Positions 45,155 to 53,739 of a stretch of 64,000 nucleotides of DNA are shown piece after piece. The DNA is from Flavobacterium sp. Root186 (lineage in GTDB: Bacteria > Bacteroidota > Bacteroidia > Flavobacteriales > Flavobacteriaceae). Each line of letters begins with the position of its first letter. The first letter of the stretch is position 1. The notes under the pieces are model-generated. The model worked only from the letters and a program-made list of their open reading frames with translations. It searched no databases and was not told where the DNA came from. The position numbers and the translations under genes are program-made. Where the stretch lies: the NCBI RefSeq assembly GCF_001428525.1, contig NZ_LMHW01000012.1:372114-436113 (forward strand), in the 5' to 3' direction.

Positions 45155-46594
45155 TTATTGATTAATTGACCAAACAGAATATCCTTTTGGCGGACATTGA
45201 ATTTTTACCCATTTATCTGCCTGAGTTGTTGGGTACCAGGTTGAATTTCCTGTAAAATCTTTAATCTGAGTATTTGCCCAATTGGTTTGAATCCATCTTT
45301 CCTGCCAAACATCAGAATTATTGATGTAAACCACTAATCCCGGATTTCCGTTGTAACCGTTTCTTCTTGCTACATATTCGTCATTATCAGAATATAAAAT
45401 AGAAGTTGTACCCGTTGCTTTGTTGTTATGAATCCAGATAAGATTGTTTAATTTGGCTTTATCCAGCCATTCTTCATAATCTCTGTAGAAAATTGTTGGA
45501 TATCCTTCGTGAGTTAAAATATAAGAATACGCCAGCATTTTACTCCAAATTTCATCTGTATCATGATTGGTTACAAAAGTCACCGCTTTATACGGATTTC
45601 TTTTCCACATCATATCATCATTTAAAAGTGCCAGATTATTTCCATCAAAAGCGTCGTTCATTTTGTAATAACAAGCAAAATCAAATACAGAACTATTGGC
45701 ACTGTTAGCCCAGTTATTTAATATATCTACATTCGAATCCCATAATTCGCCAACAGAAAAGCCGCCTACATTCGCATTCCATGAATTTACAACCCATGCA
45801 CCAAATCCTTTTACGTAGTCAAATCTCCAACCGTCAAACTTCATGGTGTTTTTGTAATATTTACCAACTCCATCAGCTCTTAGCCAAAGCCAATCCTGAA
45901 CATGTGGGTTTGCATGACATAAATCAGGGAAACCACCAAACGCTCCTTCATCATTATTTCCATAGCTGTTTTTATAGAAGTCATTATAGTTACGTGTAAA
46001 TTTTCCAGAAGCAACACCGCTGAAATTTGTCCACGTGTTAGTGCCTGTATATGGATTTGCTTCAGATTGACCACCGCTATTATGATTAATTACAATATCA
46101 GCATATACTTTTACATTTTCAGTATGTGCTTTTGTAATCAAACTCACTAATTCAGCTTTAGATCCAAATCTGGTTTCAGTACTTCCATTTTGGTTATAAT
46201 CTCCAAAATCAAAATAATCAGTTGGATCATATCCCATAGAGAAAGCTCCGTTTTGCGCTTTTGAAGCAGGAGGTAACCAAATAGAGCCAATTCCGGCATT
46301 TGACCATGCTGTTACTTTTCCATTTACGGTATTCCACCAATTTCCGCCCGCAGGAACATCCCAATAAAAAGCCTGCATCATGACGCCTCCGCCAGGATTA
46401 TCAACATATTTTCCGGTAGGAGATGATAAAGAAGTTCCAGTGCTAAAAGGCTTTCCATCGTGGTGAGTCACGTTGATAATCTTAAATTGCTGACTTTCTG
46501 CTTTAGTGTCAACATCATTCATTTCATTTGTACAAGAATACAAAAAGGTTGTAATTGCAGTAAGAAAAAATAATCTTACAATAGGTTTTTTCAT
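45155..46594 (-). CDS. lipoprotein alpha-amylase, GH13, archaeal-like
   Basis: The protein has 479 residues with a lipoprotein signal ending LYSC (C21), so it is placed on a membrane surface. Region I is DIVINH (166-171). The catalytic residues are D259 in GWRFDYVKGFG, E283 in VGELWD and D345 in VTNHDTDEIW. It cleaves internal alpha-1,4 bonds of starch. The blocks MMQAFYWDVPAGGNWW, GYDPTDYFDFGDY, FYRDYEEWL, IWIHNN and GYSVWS closely follow, from memory, the extracellular alpha-amylases of Thermococcales, although this is a low-GC Bacteroidetes gene. The tail YSVWSINQ is complete. A divergent 488-base spacer with an inverted repeat precedes it. Confidence 0.93.
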   Translation of the reverse strand: MKKPIVRLFFLTAITTFLYSCTNEMNDVDTKAESQQFKIINVTHHDGKPFSTGTSLSSPTGKYVDNPGGGVMMQAFYWDVPAGGNWWNTVNGKVTAWSNAGIGSIWLPPASKAQNGAFSMGYDPTDYFDFGDYNQNGSTETRFGSKAELVSLITKAHTENVKVYADIVINHNSGGQSEANPYTGTNTWTNFSGVASGKFTRNYNDFYKNSYGNNDEGAFGGFPDLCHANPHVQDWLWLRADGVGKYYKNTMKFDGWRFDYVKGFGAWVVNSWNANVGGFSVGELWDSNVDILNNWANSANSSVFDFACYYKMNDAFDGNNLALLNDDMMWKRNPYKAVTFVTNHDTDEIWSKMLAYSYILTHEGYPTIFYRDYEEWLDKAKLNNLIWIHNNKATGTTSILYSDNDEYVARRNGYNGNPGLVVYINNSDVWQERWIQTNWANTQIKDFTGNSTWYPTTQADKWVKIQCPPKGYSVWSINQ

Positions 46595-46751
46595 AATAGA
46601 TTGTGGTTAAGGTTAAATTAATAAAGTTTGAAATTGTTAATTTTAACACTTTAAAAACAAGATATTCTTATTTTTTGCGGTTATAAATTATTAATAACGC
46701 ATCTAAAGTAGGGGTTTTTTGATTCGATTTGTTTTTGTAGGAAAATAGTTT

Positions 46752-46780
46752 TACAACGAAAACGTTGTAGTGTTTACAAC
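46752..46780. promoter_or_regulatory. three TACAAC/GTTGTA half-sites, operator candidate
   Basis: TACAACG, AAAA and CGTTGTA (46752-46769) form a perfect inverted repeat with 7-base arms. A further TACAAC at 46775-46780 makes a second inverted pair with GTTGTA. The arrangement of three half-sites at close to helical spacing resembles a LacI-type or other dimeric regulator site for the amylase, about 160 bases upstream of its start. Confidence 0.5.
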
Positions 46781-46930
46781 TTTTTTTAGAGGCTTGAAAA
46801 TCAATCAATATTGTTTTGTCTGTTTTGAGGTTAACAGCTTTTTGAAAAAGAAAAAGATTGGAGAATTAAACTTCTTGTCGTGAATTTAAATACGATCCAC
46901 ATAATTTTTTGTTAATAGTATGGCTGATAG

Positions 46931-46960
46931 TTGTATTATGTAATTGAATTGTTATTTTTG
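46931..46960 (+). promoter_or_regulatory. promoter of the foldase gene, both Bacteroidetes elements
   Basis: TTG (46931-46933), 19 bases and TATTTTTG (46953-46960) match the consensus. The leader is about 115 bases long. Confidence 0.65.
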
Positions 46961-47082
46961 TTCGTTTTATAAAAGAAAACAGAAGTTCATTATTTAGTTT
47001 TCAGAATAGCTTTTGAAAATAAATAATAGTCAATTAAAATTTAGAATACAGATCTTTACATCCAAAAATTAAATTTAAAATA

Positions 47083-48510
47083 ATGTCATTAAAAAAATTG
47101 CAACTAAAAACGATTGATTATAAGATAGTCTTAACAATGTGTTTTTTATTTTTTTTCAACTCAGTAATTTCAGCACAGGAAATTATTAAGGATGTTGTAG
47201 CTGAAAAACCGGCAGAAACGGTACACGGAAAACAAAAAATTGACGGTATCATTGCTACGGTTGGAGATTATATTGTTTTAGATTCTGATATTGATAAAGG
47301 TTATTTAGAGATTGCAAGTCAGGGTGGTAATATTAAAGATATTACAAGATGCCAAATGCTTGGTAAACTTTTAGAAGATAAATTATACGCACATCAGGCC
47401 ATTCAGGATAGTATTATTGTAAGTGATGCTGAAGTTAGAGGAATGATGGAAGAGCGTTTGAATTATATGATTCAGCAGGTTGGAGATATCAATAAAGTTG
47501 TAGAATATTATAAAAAGAGTTCTGTAGAAGAATTTAAAACTTATTTTGCCGATATCTTAAAAGAGCAAAAATTAGCCTCAGAAATGAGAGATAAAATTGT
47601 AAAAGATGTAGAAATTACTCCTGAGGAAGTTCGTAATTTCTTTAAAAAAATTCCAAAAGACGAATTGCCTACTTTTGGAGCCGAAATGGAAGTAGCACAA
47701 ATTGTTGCTGAACCAAAAGTTTCTAATGAAGATAAGCAAAAAGTAAAAGATAGATTAAACGCTATTAGACAAGATGTTTTAGAAGGTTCAAGTTTTGCTA
47801 CAAAAGCAGTTTTGTACTCTCAGGATCCGGGATCTGCACCAAATGGAGGTTACTATAAAATGACACGTAAAACGCCTTTCGTAAAAGAATTTAAAGACGT
47901 AGCATTTAGTTTGCAGGAAGGTGAAATTTCTCAGCCATTTGAAACTACTTTTGGATTTCACATTATAATGGTTGACAAAATAAAAGGACAGGAAGTTGAA
48001 TTAAGACATATTTTAATTGCTCCGGTAGTTTCTGAAAGTGCTTTGAAAGAAGCTAAAGAAAGAGCTGCTAATATTAGAGCTAAAATAGTAAGCAAGCAAA
48101 TTACTTTTGCAGAGGCAGCAAGAACAGAATCTGACGAAAAGGAGACAAGAGCAAACGGAGGAACTTTAATAAATCCAAACACTCAGGATACTCGTTTTGA
48201 ATTAACTAAAATGGATCCAACTTTATACGGTCAGGTTTCAAATTTAAAAGATGATGAAGTTTCTCAGCCGCTTTTAAATACGGATGATAAAGGAAAAAAA
48301 ACGTATAAACTGATAACTGTTACTAATAGAATTGACGAGCATACGGCTGACTACGCTAAAGATTATACAAAAATTAAAGAATTAGCATTAAAAGAAAAAC
48401 AAATCAACGCGATTGCAAAATGGTTTGATACTAAAATTAAAGATACCTATATCAAAATTATTGGAGAGTACAGAGATTGTACGTTTGCTAACAATTGGTT
48501 GAAAAAATAA
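47083..48510 (+). CDS. SurA-like periplasmic peptidyl-prolyl isomerase
   Basis: The protein has 475 residues. A signal peptide (about 1-33) ends VISAQE. The N-terminal SurA-like helical domain includes IDGIIATVGDYIVLDSDIDKG and CQMLGKLLEDKLYAHQA. Two parvulin rotamase domains follow: about 205-310, with SQDPGSAPNGGYYKMTRKTPFV and GFHIIMVDKIKG, and about 312-415, with ELRHILIAPVV and EARTESDEKE-like sequence, the second more divergent. It should help outer-membrane proteins fold in the periplasm. It is upstream of the MoxR gene but is separated from it by a terminator. Confidence 0.9.
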   Translation: MSLKKLQLKTIDYKIVLTMCFLFFFNSVISAQEIIKDVVAEKPAETVHGKQKIDGIIATVGDYIVLDSDIDKGYLEIASQGGNIKDITRCQMLGKLLEDKLYAHQAIQDSIIVSDAEVRGMMEERLNYMIQQVGDINKVVEYYKKSSVEEFKTYFADILKEQKLASEMRDKIVKDVEITPEEVRNFFKKIPKDELPTFGAEMEVAQIVAEPKVSNEDKQKVKDRLNAIRQDVLEGSSFATKAVLYSQDPGSAPNGGYYKMTRKTPFVKEFKDVAFSLQEGEISQPFETTFGFHIIMVDKIKGQEVELRHILIAPVVSESALKEAKERAANIRAKIVSKQITFAEAARTESDEKETRANGGTLINPNTQDTRFELTKMDPTLYGQVSNLKDDEVSQPLLNTDDKGKKTYKLITVTNRIDEHTADYAKDYTKIKELALKEKQINAIAKWFDTKIKDTYIKIIGEYRDCTFANNWLKK

Positions 48511-48526
48511 TTTTTATTAAATAAAG

Positions 48527-48569
48527 AAAAAGAGTTAGTTTTATGAATTCATTCAACTAACTCTTTTTA
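48527..48569 (+). terminator. intrinsic terminator after the foldase gene
   Basis: AAAAAGAGTTAGTT and AACTAACTCTTTTT pair exactly across a 14-base loop. A short A-run precedes it. Confidence 0.87.
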
Positions 48570-48588
48570 ATTTAAAATATATTCATAA

Positions 48589-49542
48589 ATGTCTGACGTA
48601 ACAGCAATTCATAACTTAGTTCAGAAACGCAACGAATTAAAAAACGAAATAGCAAAAATCATTGTAGGGCAGGATGCCGTTGTTGACCAAATTTTACTTT
48701 GTATATTTTCTGGAGGACACGCTCTTTTAATAGGGGTTCCTGGTTTGGCAAAAACTTTAATGATTAATACTTTATCTCAAGCTTTAGGTTTAGATTTTAA
48801 AAGAATTCAGTTTACGCCTGATTTAATGCCTTCGGATATTTTAGGAAGTGAAATTTTAGATGAAAACAGACATTTTAAATTCATAAAAGGGCCAATTTTT
48901 TCTAATATCATTTTGGCTGACGAGATCAACAGAACACCGCCAAAAACGCAGGCAGCTTTATTGGAAGCAATGCAGGAACGTTCGGTTACAATTGCAGGAC
49001 AAAACTATAAATTAGATTTGCCTTATTTTGTACTGGCAACACAAAACCCAATTGAGCAGGAAGGAACTTATCCTTTGCCGGAAGCACAATTAGACCGTTT
49101 TATGTTTGCTGTTAAATTAGAATATCCAACTTTTGAAGAAGAAGTAAAAGTGGTAAAACAAACTACATCTGATAATAAAGTAGAAGTTAATCCATTATTT
49201 ACAGCGCAGGAGATTATTGATTTTCAACATTTAATTAGAAGAATTCCTGTTGCAGATAATGTTATAGAATATGCGGTAACTTTAGTAAGTAAAACACGTC
49301 CGGATAATGCTTTGTCAAATGATTTTGTAAAAAATTATCTTGATTGGGGAGCAGGGCCAAGAGCTTCACAAAATTTAATTCTGGCAGCAAAAGCTCATGC
49401 GGCTTTCAATGGTAAATTTTCGCCGGATATTGAAGATGTAAAAGCGGTGGCAACCGGAATTTTACGCCACAGGATTATTAAAAACTACAAAGCAGACGCT
49501 GAAGGAATAACGGAAGAAGTTATTATTAAAAAGCTTATGTAA
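48589..49542 (+). CDS. MoxR-family AAA+ ATPase
   Basis: The protein has 317 residues. Walker A is GVPGLAKTLM and Walker B with its Asn-rich neighbour is ILADEINRTPPKTQAALLEAMQE. Sensor residues lie in LATQNPIEQEGTYPLPEAQLDRF. MoxR ATPases help assemble metal-containing or large protein complexes and often work with a von Willebrand partner. No such partner is adjacent here, as the next gene is convergent. So it may work alone or with a distant gene set, such as the BatABCDE proteins. Confidence 0.93.
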   Translation: MSDVTAIHNLVQKRNELKNEIAKIIVGQDAVVDQILLCIFSGGHALLIGVPGLAKTLMINTLSQALGLDFKRIQFTPDLMPSDILGSEILDENRHFKFIKGPIFSNIILADEINRTPPKTQAALLEAMQERSVTIAGQNYKLDLPYFVLATQNPIEQEGTYPLPEAQLDRFMFAVKLEYPTFEEEVKVVKQTTSDNKVEVNPLFTAQEIIDFQHLIRRIPVADNVIEYAVTLVSKTRPDNALSNDFVKNYLDWGAGPRASQNLILAAKAHAAFNGKFSPDIEDVKAVATGILRHRIIKNYKADAEGITEEVIIKKLM

Positions 49543-49549
49543 GATATAT

Positions 49550-49582
49550 CTAAAAAGCCTGATTTTTAATCAGGCTTTTTTT
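49550..49582. terminator. bidirectional terminator between moxR and xrtN
   Basis: AAAAAGCCTGATTTTTAATCAGGCTTTTTTT forms a 9-bp stem with A- and T-runs. It overlaps the last bases of the xrtN reading frame. Confidence 0.88.
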
Positions 49583-50822
49583 AGTTCAATTCTTTAGTAC
49601 TAGTCTCGTTTATTAACCGTACCGTTTTGTTGTGAAAAAGTTTTAGCAGTAAAACTTCTGTAAGCGACGTGTATTTTTTATTGTCATATTCGTACCACCA
49701 ATATGAGAAATATCTAATATTATTCTTTTCTAATTTAGTGAGCCATATTTTTTCATTAATTCTTATGATTTCTTTAGACTCAATGATTTTATATCCATTT
49801 CCTGTCCAGCAAATTAAAGGCTTGTGAATTGGTGTTTTTATATAAATTAAAGTTTTTGAAGTTACAATCTTAAAGACTTCATTATTTATCCAAACTCCTT
49901 TTTTAATATTATAATTTGGATTGAGATTTTCTAACAGTGAATAATTTTGCTCCCTTTTAATTTCTAAACTAGTAATAAACAATATTCCGGTCGCAATTAT
50001 TAAAGGTGAAAATTTTGGCAAAAATGAATTACGAGTTATGTCTTCTTTTTTGGGATTAAAGAATCGCATTAGATATAAAATAGGAACAATTTGATAAAAT
50101 ACAAAACACATAATTCCAATAGCGTGATGCAGTATATTTTCTTCGGTACAATTGAATAAAACCAAAGTGATAATTCTGAAATAATTTGAAATAATATTCA
50201 GAATTACTACTATGCAGCAGAAAAATGAAATTTGCAGAATGTTGAAATGTTTTTGGTTTTTACGTTCTTCTAAAGTCAATAAAAAAGCTCCAAAGAGTAA
50301 TCCCGTTTTAAACATCGACAATCCCATGCAAGCTGTATCGATAGAAACTTTTGCATTGTTGATATAAAAATTAACTCCTTCAATTTTAGTTATCGGAATG
50401 AAATTTTTTAATGTTAAATAGACTGCGTAGCAAAGCGCTTGTTTTATTTCGACTGTTAAATAATTGAATAACTGATCAAAAATTGACGAAAACAAAAAGA
50501 GACAGATAAAAGCGATAAAAGAAAATTTTTGGGTAAAGCTGTAATAAACAAAACATGCAAACAACAAAAGAGCATGAAAATGCAATGACTTTGTATGCAG
50601 TCTGTAACTTATAAATTCTAATAGAAAAATTAATCCAAGCAGCGGATAACTTATTCTTAAAGCAGTTTTTCTTCCTGCATAAAGAAATAAAAAAATAGAA
50701 AATATAACTCCAAAAAAATTATTGTCTAGTCCTGCCAAAACAATACTATAGTTTAAGGCTAATAGCATGATTATGGCAAGAATAGCAATTAATTTTGTGT
50801 GTGACTGCAGTAAAACTTTCAT
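49581..50822 (-). CDS. xrtN: exosortase N with EpsI-like C-terminal domain
   Basis: The protein has 413 residues from the ATG at 50822. A longer reading to 50894 would overlap the preceding gene much further. About 8-9 membrane helices cover 10-290. The exosortase catalytic set is C165 in IDTACMGLSM, R216 in NYFRIITLV and H232/H233 in LHHAIG. The periplasmic tail (about 290-413) with PLICWTGNGYKI and WWYEYDNKKY resembles EpsI-type accessory domains. Exosortases cut PEP-CTERM-like tails in the inner membrane and hand the protein on. The ATG overlaps the stop of the VIT gene as TAATG, a coupling signal that supports a dedicated pair. Confidence 0.9.
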   Translation of the reverse strand: MKVLLQSHTKLIAILAIIMLLALNYSIVLAGLDNNFFGVIFSIFLFLYAGRKTALRISYPLLGLIFLLEFISYRLHTKSLHFHALLLFACFVYYSFTQKFSFIAFICLFLFSSIFDQLFNYLTVEIKQALCYAVYLTLKNFIPITKIEGVNFYINNAKVSIDTACMGLSMFKTGLLFGAFLLTLEERKNQKHFNILQISFFCCIVVILNIISNYFRIITLVLFNCTEENILHHAIGIMCFVFYQIVPILYLMRFFNPKKEDITRNSFLPKFSPLIIATGILFITSLEIKREQNYSLLENLNPNYNIKKGVWINNEVFKIVTSKTLIYIKTPIHKPLICWTGNGYKIIESKEIIRINEKIWLTKLEKNNIRYFSYWWYEYDNKKYTSLTEVLLLKLFHNKTVRLINETSTKELN

Positions 50823-53317
50823 TAAGCTTTTTGTTTTTTGTTCTTTTGATAGTAAAATAAAAGTGTAGTCAGGCCAATAATAATCATTAACCATTCATGA
50901 GGTTCCGGAACCGCACCGTCATTTTTAATCGAAGCGTTCCCAAGGGTATCCACATTCTTCTCAATTCCGTTATTTTCATAATCTGCATCAGTTTCCAAAA
51001 CAATTAAAGACGAAATTGGCGTTACAACATTCGCATCTTTAGCAAGTGTTACATATTTATTTGCGGCTAAAGTATCATTCTGAATTTTAACTTGTTCTTC
51101 TAAAACTTTTCCAAAAGCATACATTCTGTAAATATGATTTGGCCCATTACTTTTAGAAACACTGTCTTTAGCTGTTTCCTGAATTGAAATGTTTGCGGGT
51201 TCAATATTAATTGAGTTTTCATCGGTTTTATACAATACAAACTGATTCTGGTTTATCATTTGTAAACTCTTTTGAAGAGAAGTTTGATAATAATCAAGAT
51301 ATTTTTGCTCTTTGACGGTTTGCCAAAACGGATTAATTTCTCCGGAAATATTAATGACTTTTAAATTTTGCTGTTTGGTTCCGGTTTTTATTTTGTTTAA
51401 ATACTGAGACTCATTTAATTCTTCAAAATTGGCCGAAAATGCACCAGATTTAGTAATAATTAAACTGTTTTTGGTAACCTTATAAAGCGGGAGTAATGAA
51501 TAATGCAGGTTTTTGAATTCCCATTGAATTTCTTTGAAGTTCTCTTTAGTTATTGCCCTTTTTTCTTTGTCATTGTACACATAAATTGATTTTTGTGGTA
51601 AGTTGACAAATGATTCTATTTCGTTTAAAGTCCAGCTGCTGTTTAAATCCAAAATAATTTCTGAAGCCGTAAATGGAATACTCACTTTTTGGATTTCTTT
51701 TACTTTATAGGTCTTATCTTTCCATGTAAAAAAGCTTGAATTGATTTTATTTAAAGGTATAATGGCTTCCCAGTCATCTAATCCTTTTGATTCGTTAACA
51801 TAAAAATTATTTTTAAACTCAAAGTCTTTACTGGTTCTGACTTTTGTATCGCCCGCAATCTGAATTCGGGAAAGAGTAGAAGCGTTTGAAATATTAGGGC
51901 CTTTTATCGAAAGACTTTGATATTTCATTTCATTATTACCCGCTTGTAAAGGAGTAGTAAAACCGCATTTAAAAGTTCGGGGTTTTTCGTGATTTACAGG
52001 AAAAACACGAACAACAATTTTGTTCCCTTCTTTCCATTGCATCAAAGAGGGATCACGGCTTTCTACTCCAACAATTTGTTTATAGGCTGCCTGCGCTTTT
52101 TCTTTGGTCGTTAAAACACCTTTGCGTTCAATGCCGTTTACCCATAAAGAAAGTGAAGTTGCAACAGAACCTTCAGGAAGCTGAAAAGAGTAAATAGCTT
52201 CCTTGTCTTGCCAGGATTCTTTCTCGCAGGCAATATTCATAGTAATTTCGGTGTAGGCTAATCTTGATTCAGGATAAATTTTCACATCTTCCTTAATATC
52301 TTTGGTAAACAAATCTTCACCACTCCATAATTGTTCTTCTGTCTCTAATCTTTTATCAAAATTTGATTTAAGAATATTAATTCGGTCATCAGTACTCAAA
52401 TTAAGTTCGTTGCAAAAAGCATAAGCAATGTTTATAAACGGATTATGAACTTTTCTCTCATTATACTTAGAACTTCCAAATGAATCCAAGCCTCTAAGAC
52501 TAAAAAAATCATCACTGCTTTTGTAAACAAGATCTTTTTTAAGTAAAATTTCATTGAAAAAATTAGGCTCTAAATGCTGTGAAATTTTAATATAAGCTGG
52601 TAAATCATCATTGTAATCAAATGATTTTGCAATTTCGTTTTGGCTGATTCTTTCACTTTCAATATTCAGTCGATAGGCAAAAGCAAACAAAGCCATTACT
52701 ACACTTAAAATACCGGCAGCAAAGAAAGTAAAGTATTGCCTGTCTTCCTGAAAGAATTTTGATAATCGTATTAAATGTCCTATTGAAATTATAGCCGGAA
52801 CTAAGCCGTAAAATCCTAATCCTAAAACTATAATTCCAACCATTGAAATTAAAGTAATTGGTAAGAGATACAAAGCGTAATATAGTATTAACGAATAAGA
52901 TAATCCATTAATAAAAAAGAGAGCCAGAGCAGTATTGCTTTTGTTTTGTGTTGAATAGATAAAGAAATTTGAAATGCAAAAAGTCAAAGTAATGAGATAG
53001 ACCCAAACTGGCAGATCTTCAAAAACAGAGAAGAAAACGTTAAGGCAAAAGCATCCAATAAGCCAGTTTAAAAACAAAAAAGGAAGTAAATGAACGTATT
53101 TTTCTTTTTTTCTTAAAAGAAAAAAAGAGAGCGTAATGCAATAAGTAAATTCAAATATGAGACTTATTACACATAAAGGCTCTGCGGTGCGCGAATCGAA
53201 GGCCGAGCAGATTAATATAATGCAGAGTAAAAACAGGCAAAGTGATGAAACAACTAAGCTCATTAGGACTCCTTCATTTAGGGTGTATTCTTTAAATAAC
53301 TGCAATTTGTTTTTCAT
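50822..53317 (-). CDS. XrtN-system VIT-domain protein with PEP-CTERM-like tail
   Basis: The protein has 831 residues. The first 230 or so contain about seven hydrophobic helices (MSLVVSSLCLFLLCIILIC, then several more). A large periplasmic region follows, with the VIT-type block near the middle (CEKESWQDKEAIYSFQLPEG, ESRDPSLMQW, RVFPVNHEKPRTFKCGFTTP). The tail is VPEPHEWLMIIIGLTTLLF with a Lys/Gln-rich end, a PEP-CTERM-like sorting signal. VIT domains are known from inter-alpha-trypsin inhibitor heavy chains. The gene has a good promoter on the minus strand (53349-53376) and is coupled to the exosortase. Confidence 0.88.
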   Translation of the reverse strand: MKNKLQLFKEYTLNEGVLMSLVVSSLCLFLLCIILICSAFDSRTAEPLCVISLIFEFTYCITLSFFLLRKKEKYVHLLPFLFLNWLIGCFCLNVFFSVFEDLPVWVYLITLTFCISNFFIYSTQNKSNTALALFFINGLSYSLILYYALYLLPITLISMVGIIVLGLGFYGLVPAIISIGHLIRLSKFFQEDRQYFTFFAAGILSVVMALFAFAYRLNIESERISQNEIAKSFDYNDDLPAYIKISQHLEPNFFNEILLKKDLVYKSSDDFFSLRGLDSFGSSKYNERKVHNPFINIAYAFCNELNLSTDDRINILKSNFDKRLETEEQLWSGEDLFTKDIKEDVKIYPESRLAYTEITMNIACEKESWQDKEAIYSFQLPEGSVATSLSLWVNGIERKGVLTTKEKAQAAYKQIVGVESRDPSLMQWKEGNKIVVRVFPVNHEKPRTFKCGFTTPLQAGNNEMKYQSLSIKGPNISNASTLSRIQIAGDTKVRTSKDFEFKNNFYVNESKGLDDWEAIIPLNKINSSFFTWKDKTYKVKEIQKVSIPFTASEIILDLNSSWTLNEIESFVNLPQKSIYVYNDKEKRAITKENFKEIQWEFKNLHYSLLPLYKVTKNSLIITKSGAFSANFEELNESQYLNKIKTGTKQQNLKVINISGEINPFWQTVKEQKYLDYYQTSLQKSLQMINQNQFVLYKTDENSINIEPANISIQETAKDSVSKSNGPNHIYRMYAFGKVLEEQVKIQNDTLAANKYVTLAKDANVVTPISSLIVLETDADYENNGIEKNVDTLGNASIKNDGAVPEPHEWLMIIIGLTTLLFYYQKNKKQKA

Positions 53318-53348
53318 AGTATTTTATTTTTAAAAGAACTTTGAATTG

Positions 53349-53376
53349 CAAAGTTAATAGAAAAATTGAATTACAA
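53349..53376 (-). promoter_or_regulatory. promoter of the VIT-xrtN operon, both Bacteroidetes elements
   Basis: On the minus strand TTG (53374-53376), 17 bases and TAACTTTG (53349-53356) match the consensus exactly. It is 32 bases before the VIT gene ATG. Confidence 0.78.
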
Positions 53377-53704
53377 ATGATTTGTGGAATTTTTTTTATG
53401 CAAGATTTATACAAAATCGGGCTATCAGAAAAAGGGCAGAATTTGGCGTTCAAAATCGCAACTATAACGTTATAATTATTTATTTAGAACTATTCTTTGC
53501 GAAAATAGAGGTAAAATCTCACTTACTTTTTAATACTTAATTTCGACTTTGTTAAAGAAAAGATTTTAAAATATCAATAATTCATTTTTTTAATACAAAA
53601 TTGATATTTTGACAATAACAAGCAGTGAAAATCGTTTTTTAACAATAATAATTTTTGAAAAGGCGACTTCTATTATATTATTTTTAATTATCGGCTTTAA
53701 TGCT

Positions 53705-53712
53705 TAAATTTG
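53705..53712 (+). promoter_or_regulatory. acnB promoter -7 element
   Basis: TAAATTTG matches TAnnTTTG, 27 bases before the ATG at 53740. Its final TTG could look like an alternative start codon, which should be rejected. Confidence 0.65.
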
Positions 53713-53739
53713 CCTCAAAAAAATAAATCTGCCTTAATT

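Larger units (their letters stand above)
46595..47082. other. divergent regulatory region between amylase and foldase genes, no coding sequence
   Basis: The spacer holds the palindromic operator candidate at 46752-46780, a long AT-rich core and, near the right end, a full promoter (46931-46960) for the foldase gene. The amylase promoter could not be pinned down. Confidence 0.7.
53318..53739. other. divergent promoter region of the XrtN pair and acnB, no coding sequence
   Basis: It holds a full minus-strand promoter (53349-53376), a perfect 12-base palindrome TATAACGTTATA (53463-53474) and a TAAATTTG element (53705-53712) for acnB. The rest is AT-rich and not coding. Confidence 0.7.
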
